The position numbers were made by a program, and so were the translations under genes. A DNA stretch of 64,000 bases from Gammaproteobacteria bacterium (GTDB lineage: Bacteria > Pseudomonadota > Gammaproteobacteria > Pseudomonadales > Pseudohongiellaceae): contig JAQWQD010000041.1 of the NCBI GenBank assembly GCA_029244985.1, positions 62,001 through 126,000 of the forward strand, written 5' to 3'. The notes under the pieces were generated by a model that saw nothing but the letters and a program-made list of their open reading frames with translations, was not told where the DNA came from and ran no database searches. The first letter of the stretch is position 1. Each line of letters starts with the position of its first letter. Positions 7,712 to 17,071 of the stretch are shown piece after piece.

Positions 7712-8614
7712 ATGGTTATAATAATTCACGAAAATAATGAATGGATCGCCCCATTCGAAACGGCCTTTCAAAAACTCAGCATTGATTACCGTATTTGGTA
7801 TGTGCCAAATATGAGTCTCGACCTTTCTGAAGTTCCTCCAGATGCAGTTTACTGGAATCGAATGAGCGCCTCGTCTCATACCCGAGGTCACCGTTATGAA
7901 CCTGAGTTAGCCGCTGGGATACTTGCATGGTTAGAGAGACATAACAGAACTGTCGTAAACGGTCCCAAAGCACTCGATCTTGAAATTAGCAAGATGCGAC
8001 AATATCAATGCCTCGAACAATTTTCGATTCAGACGCCTAAAACGTTCTGTGCGATCACCAAAGAACATTTGGCAAGTGGTGCCTTGCGAATTGGTTTTCC
8101 ACTAATCACCAAGCATAACCGGGCGGGAAAAGGGTTAGGTGTGAGGAAATTTGATAATGAAGCAACTCTTCAAGCCTACCTCAACAGTGATGACTTTGAA
8201 GAATCGCCGGATGGTATCACTTTGTTGCAGGAATATATCGAAGCACCGACTGCATCCATATTTCGCATGGAATTTGTAAATTGTAAATTTTTATATGCGG
8301 TTGAAGTCGACACCTCTCAAGGTTTTGAATTATGCCCTGCTGAAGTTTGTGAGCTTGAATCCAATTGCCCGACGGAAGAAATTGCGAAATTTACAATTGT
8401 CAAAGATTTTTCAATTCCTAATATAAGTAACTATGAATCATTCTTAAAGCAATCAGATATTGGCATCGCTGGGATCGAAATTATCTACGACAAGAATGGC
8501 GGCTACTGGACTTATGATGTGAATACAAATACGAATTATAATCCGGAAGCAGAACACAAAGGCAACCAAAGCGCGCCAGAAGAAATCGCTAAATACCTAA
8601 GCTCTCTCGCTTGA
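7712..8614 (+). CDS. ATP-grasp (RimK-like) ligase family protein
   Basis: This 300-residue cytoplasmic protein has the layout of RimK-like ATP-grasp enzymes: a preATP-grasp N-terminal domain (I-I-H-E-N-N-E-W), then F-P-L-I-T-K-H-N-R-A-G-K-G-L-G-V for ATP binding (about residues 129-144), L-L-Q-E-Y-I, and the metal-binding end Y-D-V-N-T-N-T-N-Y-N. Such enzymes join a carboxylate to an amine or thiol using ATP; the substrate here is unknown. The gene stands alone between unrelated neighbours. No Shine-Dalgarno sequence is visible ahead of ATG 7712, and an AT-rich TATTAAT lies about 20 bases upstream, so a very short or absent leader is possible. Confidence 0.8.
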   Translation: MVIIIHENNEWIAPFETAFQKLSIDYRIWYVPNMSLDLSEVPPDAVYWNRMSASSHTRGHRYEPELAAGILAWLERHNRTVVNGPKALDLEISKMRQYQCLEQFSIQTPKTFCAITKEHLASGALRIGFPLITKHNRAGKGLGVRKFDNEATLQAYLNSDDFEESPDGITLLQEYIEAPTASIFRMEFVNCKFLYAVEVDTSQGFELCPAEVCELESNCPTEEIAKFTIVKDFSIPNISNYESFLKQSDIGIAGIEIIYDKNGGYWTYDVNTNTNYNPEAEHKGNQSAPEEIAKYLSSLA

Positions 8615-8743
8615 CGCTTTGAGTTTCAAGGTGTCTACAATTCTCTTAATTCTTATTGTTCACCATAAGCAAGTCATAGAATCACTAATTATCAGCGGGA
8701 ATTCTTTACTATTTTCATTGGAGACAGTTTTTACAAGCTATTC

Positions 8744-9262
8744 TTACAAGCTATCAGTTTCAAACACAGCAAGATTCACCTGACCTTCCAAACCAGAGCT
8801 GCGATTGCTGCTGATAGCTTGATACTCGGCAGACTGTGCCATCTGCAACAATGCTCGCGCATTTGGATAGCGCACCATCGCTACGCTATCCCACTCAGCG
8901 CCGCCAATAAACGTAGCCTGACACACGCCAGAGAAGATAATCTCGGCACCGATGCTTTCAAGAATCCTTGCAACATCTCTGCCATATTGTGCGTAGTCTT
9001 CAGCACCTACGCCACTATTGCTAAACTTAAGCAGGTTTACCATAACTACCGGCTTATCTGGAAGTTGCATAAATGCCTGAGCTTGCTCTGGAGTTGGCCC
9101 CATAGCGTTCAGACCTAGCTCTTGAGCATTTACTATTTCACTGCCGCTGAATAAAGTCGCCAAGGCTGCAAGCGCAGTTGCCGTGCCTGCAGAGGCAATG
9201 AAGTCTCTTCTTGAACTATCGTTTTCTATTTCCTTCTTTGCTTCGTTCTTGGATTCGCGCAT
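8744..9262 (-). CDS. Tat-exported DUF1330-like protein
   Basis: ATG 9262 is preferred because AGAGG lies about 8 bases upstream; the frame also extends to 9322. The protein of about 172 residues has a twin-arginine signal (S-S-R-R-D-F-I-A-S-A-G) and then a ferredoxin-like alpha/beta-barrel domain. The pattern M-V-N-L-L-K-F, Y-A-Q-Y-G-R-D-V, W-D-S-V-A-M-V-R-Y-P-N-A-R-A is that of DUF1330/Dabb-like dimeric domains. Function unknown. A 12-base direct repeat (TTACAAGCTATC-like) duplicates the last codons just past the stop. Confidence 0.75.
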   Translation of the reverse strand: MRESKNEAKKEIENDSSRRDFIASAGTATALAALATLFSGSEIVNAQELGLNAMGPTPEQAQAFMQLPDKPVVMVNLLKFSNSGVGAEDYAQYGRDVARILESIGAEIIFSGVCQATFIGGAEWDSVAMVRYPNARALLQMAQSAEYQAISSNRSSGLEGQVNLAVFETDSL

Positions 9263-9505
9263 GACAGACACCTCTTTAGTTTTCAATAAGCTTACAATAA
9301 AAACCGAAGTAAAGTTAAACATGATAAATTTGTTAATAATTACCTCGAGAATTCTACTGAAAGATGAAAGATTTTTTATTTCCTTTAGTTAAATATCTGA
9401 GACCAAATTACTTGCCGCGCCATAATCGATTGCAAGTGAATATAAATCTATCCCTGGGTGATTATTCTGGCTATTATTCTTAATCATTACTGAAGAGGAT
9501 GCATA

Positions 9506-10009
9506 ATGAATAATCGAGGCCGCGCTGGAATTTTAATCGGGGCAGGACTAATTGTCGGAGTGCTTAGCTGGATATTCACGGCACCTTACCTCGGGAATAC
9601 TGGGCTTGCTCGAACGCCTGGCGTCATCATTGGAGGCACACCGACTCCTGCATTGAACGACTTCACACCACTCAACGCAAGCAATCCGGGACCATTGTTA
9701 ATGAAGCAAGCTGGATTCCCGTCTTTCGTAAGCTATCTATCTTGGGTAGGTACGCCTGACGGAATAATCACAGCTACTCAACCGGATGGCGCTCTATGGG
9801 CACGACGAGTGAGAGATCGCGGCGGGGATGGATGGCTACGCATTGGTGATGCAACTTATGCGATGGAGGCGGTCGAAATTTTCGGTGACGATCGCATTGA
9901 TATGATGGGGCAATGGGCCAATATGGTTGGCAGAACATTAGATGACCCGCTCTATGAAGGTGGAGCATCACTTCGTGAATTTGAAGTCTTTTTTTGGAAA
10001 CCTAGATAA
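9506..10009 (+). CDS. Membrane-anchored protein of unknown family, paralogue of 29608-30114
   Basis: This 167-residue protein has an N-terminal hydrophobic anchor (about residues 9-27) and an exterior domain. It is plainly paralogous to the protein at 29608-30114: both have T-A-P-Y-L-G-N-T-G-L after the anchor, then G-P-L-L-M-K-Q, Y-L-S-W-V-G-T-P, G-W-L-R-I-G, R-T-L-D-(D/E)-P-L-Y-E-G, and end F-F-W-K-P-R. A GAGGA ribosome binding site precedes the ATG. The order of short beta strands is reminiscent of split-barrel FMN/F420-binding proteins, but this is an inference with no family match I can vouch for. Confidence 0.75.
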   Translation: MNNRGRAGILIGAGLIVGVLSWIFTAPYLGNTGLARTPGVIIGGTPTPALNDFTPLNASNPGPLLMKQAGFPSFVSYLSWVGTPDGIITATQPDGALWARRVRDRGGDGWLRIGDATYAMEAVEIFGDDRIDMMGQWANMVGRTLDDPLYEGGASLREFEVFFWKPR

Positions 10010-10352
10010 AGCGATCCACATCCCAGCAAGAAAAATAACAAATGTACCTGACTCTATTTTAAATTTTGAGATTATAGCCTTTAGTGTCACTAAATTAGTT
10101 CTAGCTTTTGTATTAAATCTAGCAGTGGTTGGCCACCTTCGATCAATACATAAAGTCTAGCTAAGGGTGGCCTTTATGGGTGGTCGTATGCCAAATTCGC
10201 TCGCGGGCTCTGATATCAAACTTGCAAGATAATAAGACTGTACAGCAGATTACAGAAATTAGTTTAATTTCTGTTGTGACTCCTTTAATTAAACTTAAAT
10301 TTTAAGAAATAATAAAACCAATTCGACCTGCCCGATTTTTTAAGGAACAGTT
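10010..10352. other. Intergenic region with one imperfect hairpin
   Basis: These 343 bases separate the small anchored protein from the acyl-CoA ligase. An inverted repeat pairs GGCCACCTT (10131-10139) with AAGGGTGGCC (10163-10172), with one bulged G and a loop of about 23 bases, and is followed by TTTAT. It could act as a weak terminator on the plus strand. I see no further gene. The ligase has an AAGGAA ribosome binding site just ahead of its ATG. Confidence 0.4.
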
Positions 10353-11999
10353 ATGCAAGCACTAATGATGAATACTCAACTCATGATCTCGTCGATACTG
10401 AAACACGCTGAGAAAAATTTTCCAGACGTTGAGATGGTATCAGTGACAGTTGATAGCCCCCGACACCGACAGAACTACAAAACATTCGCTAAGCGCAGTC
10501 GGCAGCTCGCAAATGTGCTGGAATCATTAGGAGCCAAGTTTGGCGACAGGATCGGCACTCTTGCCTGGAACGATTTTCGTCACATGGAACTTTATTATGC
10601 TGTCTCCGGCAGCGGCATGGTATGTCACACTATTAACCCAAGACTCTTTCCTGAGCAAGTGGCTTACATTATCAATCACGCAGAGGACAAAATTTTATTT
10701 GTTGATGTCTTGGTTATGCCTTTACTAGAGGCGTTGCAAGCCCATCTATCAAAAGTTGAAACAATAGTGATTCTTACTGATAAGGCTCATATGCCTGAGT
10801 CAACTTTACCTAATGTTTTGTGCTATGAAGAAATACTCGAGGCCCAATCTGATAACTATGATTGGCCGGAATTCGACGAAAATACCGCCAGTGGTATGTG
10901 CTATACCTCTGGTACTACAGGAAACCCCAAAGGCGTAGTTTACAGTCACCGATCAACAGTTATTCACGCGCTCTCCGGATCACTCCCCGACGTAACTGGG
11001 GCATCCATTATGGAAACCAGCTTACCCGTAGTGCCAATGTTCCACGTCAATGCCTGGGGAGCACCTTATGCGGCGCTGATGGTGGGAACAAAATTAGTAC
11101 TGCCGGGGCCGAAAATGGCGGACGGTGAAACCTTGCATGATTTGATCACCACAGAAAACGTTACAGTTAGCTCTGGGGTGCCCACTATTTGGTTAGCCCT
11201 GCTCGACTATCTAGAAGCAAATCAGAAGTCTGTGCCTAGCCTTAAGCGAGCAAGCGTTGGCGGTGCTGCATGTCCGCGAATTATTGTTGAGCGATTCAGA
11301 GAACAACATGACTGTGCAGTTGTACAGGGTTGGGGAATGACAGAGACTAGCCCGCTGGGTACCGTATTCTGCTTGAAGAATGGCATGGAACAGCTCTCAA
11401 CAGAAGAAGTTACAGATTTGCAATGCCTGCAAGGCCGCGGAGTTTTTGGCATAGAAATGTGTATCGTTGATGAGAACAACGAAGAATTACCCTGGGACGG
11501 TGTGGCGTTTGGCGCACTAAAAGTGAGAGGTCCATGGGTCGCCAATGGATATTATGGCTTATCGGATGTACCTGGCGAAGAAGACTGCCCAGTGGATAAA
11601 GATGGCTGGTTTCAAACTGGAGATGTTGCATCTATTACCCCTGACGGCTATCTGCAAATTACAGACAGAACTAAAGATGTCATCAAATCGGGTGGAGAAT
11701 GGATTAGCTCAATCGAGATAGAAAATGCAGCAGTAAACCACGCTGATATCGCAGAAGCTGCGGTAATAGGTCGCTATCACCCTAAATGGACTGAGAGACC
11801 ATTACTAATCGTTGTAATACAAGAAGGTAAATCATTAACAAGAGAGGACGTGCTGGAATTTTTAAAGGACAAACTACATAAAATGGCGATGCCTGATGAT
11901 GTCGTTTTTATTAACGAGTTGCCTCACACCGCAACTGGGAAAATAAACAAGCTTGGACTGCGCAATACCTTCGAGAACTATCAGTTTCCAGCGGAATAG
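10353..11999 (+). CDS. Medium/long-chain acyl-CoA ligase (AlkK-like, AMP-binding)
   Basis: This 548-residue adenylate-forming enzyme activates a fatty acid to its CoA thioester via an acyl-AMP. The P-loop motif [12 protein letters not shown] lies near residues 184-195. [11 protein letters not shown] is motif A5, and D-G-W-F-Q-T-G-D followed by [15 protein letters not shown] is the hinge region. The catalytic lysine is in T-G-K-I-N-K near the end. The N-terminus ([10 protein letters not shown]) resembles AlkK. Length is normal. AAGGAA lies 6-11 bases ahead of the ATG. No other beta-oxidation gene is adjacent. Confidence 0.92.
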   Translation: MQALMMNTQLMISSILKHAEKNFPDVEMVSVTVDSPRHRQNYKTFAKRSRQLANVLESLGAKFGDRIGTLAWNDFRHMELYYAVSGSGMVCHTINPRLFPEQVAYIINHAEDKILFVDVLVMPLLEALQAHLSKVETIVILTDKAHMPESTLPNVLCYEEILEAQSDNYDWPEFDENTASGMCYTSGTTGNPKGVVYSHRSTVIHALSGSLPDVTGASIMETSLPVVPMFHVNAWGAPYAALMVGTKLVLPGPKMADGETLHDLITTENVTVSSGVPTIWLALLDYLEANQKSVPSLKRASVGGAACPRIIVERFREQHDCAVVQGWGMTETSPLGTVFCLKNGMEQLSTEEVTDLQCLQGRGVFGIEMCIVDENNEELPWDGVAFGALKVRGPWVANGYYGLSDVPGEEDCPVDKDGWFQTGDVASITPDGYLQITDRTKDVIKSGGEWISSIEIENAAVNHADIAEAAVIGRYHPKWTERPLLIVVIQEGKSLTREDVLEFLKDKLHKMAMPDDVVFINELPHTATGKINKLGLRNTFENYQFPAE

Positions 12000-12011
12000 T
12001 TGCTGCTGAAC

Positions 12012-12031
12012 GTCATGACCTCATGACTTTT
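12012..12031 (+). terminator. Possible intrinsic terminator after acyl-CoA ligase
   Basis: GTCATG (12012-12017) pairs with CATGAC (12022-12027) around a 4-base loop, ACCT, followed by TTTT. The stem is only six pairs, so this is a modest candidate. It lies 12 bases past the ligase stop, between convergent genes. Confidence 0.4.
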
Positions 12032-12119
12032 CCCCCATCACAACATGCTGAGGATCTTCTGACGTCACTCTCGGCTTAGATAGAGAGCTCACTTGTTGAT
12101 TAGTTTCCGGAGTCAGAAT

Positions 12120-13100
12120 TTAATCGATTAGGATATCTTCAGAACCAGACGGCAGTGATATTACCATTGCGTCTTCTGTTATAAGTGCTCCTTCCGGAAT
12201 GCTTCGATTAAAAGCTGCAACAGCCATAGCGTTACGTGGTGCTGGTACCAAATGATATAAAGCTAACAAACCTATTTCAGCCTCATCTACCAAACGCTGA
12301 AGATCTTCAGTAGTTGCATGGTAGTCCTGAATATCATGCAGAACCGTAGCAGTGCGAGTGACACCCGCGTTACGCAACACATTCTCAGCAGTTTGTACTA
12401 GTTGTAATTCCATCGCGTCATGCAGTACGACGTCGGCGCCATCAGATATTTCCACAATCTTGTCGGTGACGAGACTATCCCCACTAATTACAACTGATCG
12501 ACCACCATAATCTAGTCGGTAACCAAAGGCTGGTTCAATCGGTGGGTGAGAAACTTCGAATGCAGTAATGCGCAATCCATCTTCATCAACAATAACTCCT
12601 TCACTGATACTGCGGGACTGAAGAATGCCAAGCTCAGGATTAAGAAACTCTGCACCATGATGAAAAACTCGATATCCACGATCTAGCTCATAGGTAATAT
12701 TGAGTCCTTCAACGATGCGATCAACACCATCGGGACCAATGACTTGAAGTGGCTGAGGTCTGCCAGCTACCCAGGAATTTAAATTGAAATCACCAATGTC
12801 TGAGATATGATCAGAGTGAAAATGAGTAAGCAAAATACCACGCAATTTTTCGGTCGGAACACCGGCAAGAGTAGCTGTGGCTGCCGAGCCAGAACCTGCA
12901 TCGACTAGATAGAGATGCTTAGGTGTCTCGACCGCAATACAGGCTTGCGCTCGTCCTGGCGCTGGTAATGGAGAAGAGGTGCCGCAAAGAGTTATCTTTA
13001 ACCCATCATAGATCGTCCCAGCAGACGCCAGTTGTGCCGAACTAATAGAGCAAAAAATCAATGACCCTATGATACCCACTATTCTTAAAGCCATTCGCAA
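12120..13100 (-). CDS. Exported metallo-beta-lactamase-fold hydrolase
   Basis: The protein of about 326 residues has a Sec signal peptide (cleavage near L-A-S-A) and a metallo-beta-lactamase fold of the RNase Z/AtsA-like branch. Counting from the internal ATG at 13094, the zinc motif T-H-F-H-S-D-H has H91, H93, D95 and H96. Further ligand candidates are D in V-V-I-S-G-D-S and the late H in A-L-Y-H-L-V-P. The start is ambiguous: GGAGAGG is well placed for TTG 13100 (6 bases) and also allows ATG 13094 (12 bases). It probably hydrolyses an ester or lactone in the periplasm. It heads the minus-strand run of exported enzymes. Confidence 0.85.
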   Translation of the reverse strand: MRMALRIVGIIGSLIFCSISSAQLASAGTIYDGLKITLCGTSSPLPAPGRAQACIAVETPKHLYLVDAGSGSAATATLAGVPTEKLRGILLTHFHSDHISDIGDFNLNSWVAGRPQPLQVIGPDGVDRIVEGLNITYELDRGYRVFHHGAEFLNPELGILQSRSISEGVIVDEDGLRITAFEVSHPPIEPAFGYRLDYGGRSVVISGDSLVTDKIVEISDGADVVLHDAMELQLVQTAENVLRNAGVTRTATVLHDIQDYHATTEDLQRLVDEAEIGLLALYHLVPAPRNAMAVAAFNRSIPEGALITEDAMVISLPSGSEDILID

Positions 13101-13268
13101 AACTTACCTCTCCTATGATTTATCCAAAGCTTTCTAAAATTGTTTATTCCAGAAAAATCGCATCAGTACTTTTTTGAAATAATATAATTGAAACTATTAA
13201 AGCATTCAAAGACCTGTATCATTCAACAGCCCCTTACGATCACTTTTAAGATATCCCTTTCTACTCTA

Positions 13269-14192
13269 TTAATGCGACGCTTCAATAGTTTGTCGTTGCG
13301 AACTCAGGCCCTCGACACCAACACGAACAACATCGCCAGGTGTCAAATAGCTTGGTGGGTCCATGCCATCCCCAACACCCGCTGGTGTTCCAGTAAAAAT
13401 GATGTCGCCCGGATTGAGAGTCATGAAATGGCTTAAATGGCTGACAATTTCTTTGACACCAAAAACCATATCTGTGGTATTGCCTTGTTGCCGCATCTCT
13501 CCATTCACTTCAGACCAAATTGAGAGGCTTTGCACATCTTCAATGTTGTCACGCGTTACCAGATATGGACCAACAGGCGCAAAAGTGTCGGCACTTTTAC
13601 CTTTAGTAAATTGACCACCGCGCTCGCGCTGAAACGCACGCTCGGAAACATCGTGGCCTACAGTAAAACCGGCAATATAGTCGAAGGCTTCTTCTTCGCT
13701 TATATATTGCGCTCTACGCCCAATAACTATGACTAGTTCTGACTCATAATCCAGCTTACGACCATTACGCGGCTGAATTACATTGTCGAATGGGCCCGTT
13801 AAAGCTGAGGTAGCCTTCATGAATACCAATGGTTCTGTCGGCAGTTCCACAGCCATTTCTGCAGCGTGGTTCACATAATTAAATCCAATAGCAATAATTT
13901 TTCCTATTCCTGTAAGTGGCACTCCGATTCTAGGATCACCTTCTATAACAGGTAATTGGTTAATTGGAATTTGAGCTATCCGTTCAAGCGCTGCATCTGA
14001 AAGTTGATCCGGTGTAATATCGTCGACAAATGCCGAAAGGTCGCGAATCAGGTTTTGAGCGTCAACTAAGCCAGGCTTTTCCTCTCCGACAGGTCCAAAT
14101 CGCAACAACCTTAACTCTGTTGCATTCAGCAGCCCATTAAAAGCCAAGAGAATACAGGCAACAGAAACGCTGACAAGTTTGTGCTTTAACAT
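13269..14192 (-). CDS. Exported fumarylacetoacetate-hydrolase-family protein
   Basis: This 307-residue protein starts with a Sec-type signal peptide (M-L-K-H-K-L then a hydrophobic stretch to about residue 24, L-N-A-T-E). It continues as a complete FAH-family domain: I-G-F-N-Y-V-N-H-A-A-E, P-L-V-F-M-K, the metal-binding D-Y-E-S-E-L-V-I-V-I-G, G-H-D-V-S-E-R, and F-T-G-T-P-A-G-V-G. FAH-fold enzymes cleave or hydrate oxo-acids (for example in meta-cleavage pathways) and are normally cytoplasmic. Export would be unusual. The neighbours are also exported hydrolases. The acidic metal ligands E-x-E appear intact, so it is probably active. Confidence 0.85.
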   Translation of the reverse strand: MLKHKLVSVSVACILLAFNGLLNATELRLLRFGPVGEEKPGLVDAQNLIRDLSAFVDDITPDQLSDAALERIAQIPINQLPVIEGDPRIGVPLTGIGKIIAIGFNYVNHAAEMAVELPTEPLVFMKATSALTGPFDNVIQPRNGRKLDYESELVIVIGRRAQYISEEEAFDYIAGFTVGHDVSERAFQRERGGQFTKGKSADTFAPVGPYLVTRDNIEDVQSLSIWSEVNGEMRQQGNTTDMVFGVKEIVSHLSHFMTLNPGDIIFTGTPAGVGDGMDPPSYLTPGDVVRVGVEGLSSQRQTIEASH

Positions 14193-14353
14193 TATTTACC
14201 CCAGTATTATGGTTTTTATCGTGATGTTGAGTGGTGGAAGTGTAGCCATTAGTTTGCACCTTGTCTTGTCCCCAACTTCGTACAGACAATTAAAAGTTTT
14301 TATAGAATGATAAGTCCATTATTTACAAGAAAATCCATCTCTTGTATCAAAAG

Positions 14354-15349
14354 TCAGGTCCCAAGAAATCGAATCAACTCCTTGCTCACCACGTCCGGTA
14401 CTTCTTCATGGGGATTGTGCCCTACTCCAGGAATTAAGAAGACTTCTCCATTTGGGAAAATATCTGCAGCATGCTGCGCTTCAGCTGCATAAGTAGGATA
14501 GTCCTCTTCGCCACCTAGTATTAGAGTCTTCGTTTGAATAAGGTGCCAGTCATTAACGACTGTGTCCATAGCACGCATATGACCAGTCAATCTGCTCACA
14601 TAAGCTAGCCTTGGCCAATCTCCACTCAACCGCTGGCCGTAGCGGATACGCATATGGTCAATGAACTCCGGCTGCCAAGTGCTATAGTTTTCAGAAGCCC
14701 ACCGCAGCAGGCCAGAGTAAACAGCATCCATGTCTGGGTCTGCATCGACTTCTCCCGTTAATGGGCGAAAGCCTTTACCTCTGCGCCGGTCCGTTAGGCC
14801 AACCTGATTCACAGTGACGAGATGAGTAATTCTCTCTGGATAGAGAAACGCAAAGCGTGTGACCATTTGCCCACCAATGGAATGACCTACAAGCGCGGCT
14901 TGATCAATCTCTAAATAATCCATTAGGCGTGCAGTATTAGAAGCCCATAAATTGATGCTGTAGGGAATTGCTGGCTTAGAAGATTTACCCCAGCCCAGCC
15001 GGTCTTTCACCACTACGCGATAGCCCTCTTCACTCAGTGCTCTTATTTGGGCACTCCAATACCAACCGTAATACAAACCACCATGATGAAGAATAACTGT
15101 GCGCCCGTTTGAAGTTCCTCTCGGCGCAACATCCATATAAGCGATGCGCACATCTTCACCATAGACACTGAAATTCATGTACTCAACAGGATAGGGATAT
15201 TCATATTCCTCCAAACTAATTGAGATCGGACCCCAATCAGCAGGTGGCGAAGAAGGAGGTGAGGACTGCGCTGACAATAAGCCTGCATATGAGACAATAA
15301 CTAGAGATAACAAAGTTACCCATAGAGACAGGTAGCGAGAATTCCTCAT
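14354..15349 (-). CDS. Exported alpha/beta hydrolase
   Basis: This 331-residue protein has a Sec signal peptide (cleavage near L-S-A-Q) and an alpha/beta-hydrolase domain. The oxyanion region is L-H-H-G-G-L-Y-Y (about residue 87), the nucleophile elbow is G-H-S-I-G-G with Ser157, and the catalytic His is in P-G-V-G-H-N-P-H. GGAGGAAT lies just ahead of ATG 15349. It likely cleaves an ester or related bond in the periplasm. It is co-directional with the FAH-family gene 161 bases downstream and the sulfatase upstream. The substrate is unknown. Confidence 0.87.
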   Translation of the reverse strand: MRNSRYLSLWVTLLSLVIVSYAGLLSAQSSPPSSPPADWGPISISLEEYEYPYPVEYMNFSVYGEDVRIAYMDVAPRGTSNGRTVILHHGGLYYGWYWSAQIRALSEEGYRVVVKDRLGWGKSSKPAIPYSINLWASNTARLMDYLEIDQAALVGHSIGGQMVTRFAFLYPERITHLVTVNQVGLTDRRRGKGFRPLTGEVDADPDMDAVYSGLLRWASENYSTWQPEFIDHMRIRYGQRLSGDWPRLAYVSRLTGHMRAMDTVVNDWHLIQTKTLILGGEEDYPTYAAEAQHAADIFPNGEVFLIPGVGHNPHEEVPDVVSKELIRFLGT

Positions 15350-15508
15350 AATTCCTCCATATTCAAATTAATTTTTGTAAAGTAAATAAAAAAGGCGAAG
15401 TAATCGACAATAATACATTTTAGAGAATTGGGATAGTCAGTAATTAAAAGTACTTGTCCTACATTTCGCTTTCAGACAATTCATTTTCCCCGATGGGTTG
15501 AAGATTTT

Positions 15509-16990
15509 CTAACGCATTAATCGCACATCGAAAAGTGGTGGTTTTACTTCGAGTGTTCCGCGATGACGTCTAACTGCTTCTTCTATCTCAGCAACGACTT
15601 CCGGGTTATCTTCCGCGACATCAAATCTCTCGGAAGGATCATTCAGCAAATTATAAAGTGCTGGGGTTTCCAATTTTATGTAGTCTGGCGGCTGGCCATA
15701 GGCGCCCTGAAAACTGTAGTGCAGTTTCCATGGACCCAGACGATAGGCGTATAATTCACCTCTTCGATAATAAGGCATTTCATTCCGGGAGCTATTGCCT
15801 TGTCCAAACAATACATTACTCAAATCAATTCCGTCGATACCCGAAGTATTTTCCTGACCAGTAAGACTCATTGCTGTGGCAAATAGATCGAGAGTCGAGC
15901 CGATTTCACTAATTACAGCTGGTTGAATATGGCCAGGCCAATAAAAAATAGTAGGCACTCGCATACCTCCCTCAAAAGTTGTTCCCTTGCCCATTCGCAG
16001 TAACCCAGCACGACCACCTTCAACACCCATCGTTAACCATGGGCCATTATCGCTAGTAAAAACGATCAGTGTATTTTCTGCTATGCCTAACTCCTCTATC
16101 GCGGTTCGAATCTGGCCAACACTCCAGTCGATTTCTTCTATAACATCGCCATAACGACCCCCGATGCTGCGACCGTTAAATTCATCGCTTCGAAACAAAG
16201 GCGTATGCGGCATAGTATAAGGGACGTACGCCAAGAATGGGGATTCTACATTACGAGTCATGAAGTCGATTGCCGCTTCCGTATAGCGACGCGTCAATAA
16301 ACTCTGATCCGTTGGCTGTTCAATAGTGAACTCCCCACCGGCTGAGCTATCAATCAATGGGGTGTTCCAGTACTCGGGACGCGGCTCAGCATATTTATTG
16401 GGCCTGGTAGCAGTAATTCTGGCGCCTTCTTCAGTTTCACCCCTAGCTAACATGGCACGCATTTCATCAAAATCAGGATCGCCTACCCAATCCATATCAT
16501 TGGAATAGGGAATACCAAACCATTCATCAAAGCCGTGCACTGTTGGATAAGCATGCGAGGCATCACCTAGGTGCCATTTTCCAAAGATTCCCGTTGCATA
16601 ACCTTGATCTTTTAAGGACTCAGCAATGGTTTCCTCTTCAGCAGGAAAGCCCCCTGGTTCATTTGGAAAATAGACACCCATCTGTCGTCCGTAGAGCCCG
16701 GTTCGCACCGGCAATCGGCCAGTTAAGAGTGCCGCGCGACTCGGAGAACACACTGGCGCTGCAGCATAAAAATCCGTCCAGCGTTGTCCTTCAGCGGCCA
16801 AGCGATCCAGCTCTGGCGTCCTGATATACGGATGCCCGAATACTCCAAGATCACCGTATCCCAGGTCATCGGTAAATAGTATTACTATATTGGGAAGTCG
16901 AATTGAATCTTCAGCTAACGTTTGTGTATTCTGTGGTGAGCAGGTAACAAAGCTGGCTAAAACAATAATAGATAGACTCATTCGCAGCAT
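15509..16990 (-). CDS. Exported sulfatase (arylsulfatase family)
   Basis: This 493-residue type I sulfatase has the formylglycine signature C-S-P-S-R at residues 81-85 followed by A-A-L-L-T-G-R. The N-terminal calcium ligands are F-T-D-D-L-G-Y-G-D (D41, D42), G-K-W-H-L-G-D carries the active-site Lys/His, and F-T-S-D-N-G-P gives the second metal pair. The N-terminus is a signal peptide; a cysteine at about residue 17 could be lipidated, but the lipobox is not typical. It needs a formylglycine-generating enzyme or AtsB-type maturase, neither of which is in the window. GGAG precedes ATG 16990. The substrate cannot be told; it could be algal polysaccharide or an aryl sulfate. Confidence 0.93.
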   Translation of the reverse strand: MLRMSLSIIVLASFVTCSPQNTQTLAEDSIRLPNIVILFTDDLGYGDLGVFGHPYIRTPELDRLAAEGQRWTDFYAAAPVCSPSRAALLTGRLPVRTGLYGRQMGVYFPNEPGGFPAEEETIAESLKDQGYATGIFGKWHLGDASHAYPTVHGFDEWFGIPYSNDMDWVGDPDFDEMRAMLARGETEEGARITATRPNKYAEPRPEYWNTPLIDSSAGGEFTIEQPTDQSLLTRRYTEAAIDFMTRNVESPFLAYVPYTMPHTPLFRSDEFNGRSIGGRYGDVIEEIDWSVGQIRTAIEELGIAENTLIVFTSDNGPWLTMGVEGGRAGLLRMGKGTTFEGGMRVPTIFYWPGHIQPAVISEIGSTLDLFATAMSLTGQENTSGIDGIDLSNVLFGQGNSSRNEMPYYRRGELYAYRLGPWKLHYSFQGAYGQPPDYIKLETPALYNLLNDPSERFDVAEDNPEVVAEIEEAVRRHRGTLEVKPPLFDVRLMR

Positions 16991-17071
16991 TAACGATCTC
17001 CATTCTTCACTGCTTTGATCTGAAAATGATAGCAGTCACTCAAAAATTTGATTGAAATCCACGCAGCTTAC

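Noticed and set aside
9942-10160. 72-codon plus-strand ORF running into the intergenic region
   Set aside because: It begins inside the small anchored protein gene in another frame and has no ribosome binding site or recognisable pattern.
15509-16990. Sulfatase as part of a polysaccharide utilisation locus
   Set aside because: No SusC/SusD pair, glycoside hydrolase or sulfatase maturase lies nearby, so this label is not supported.
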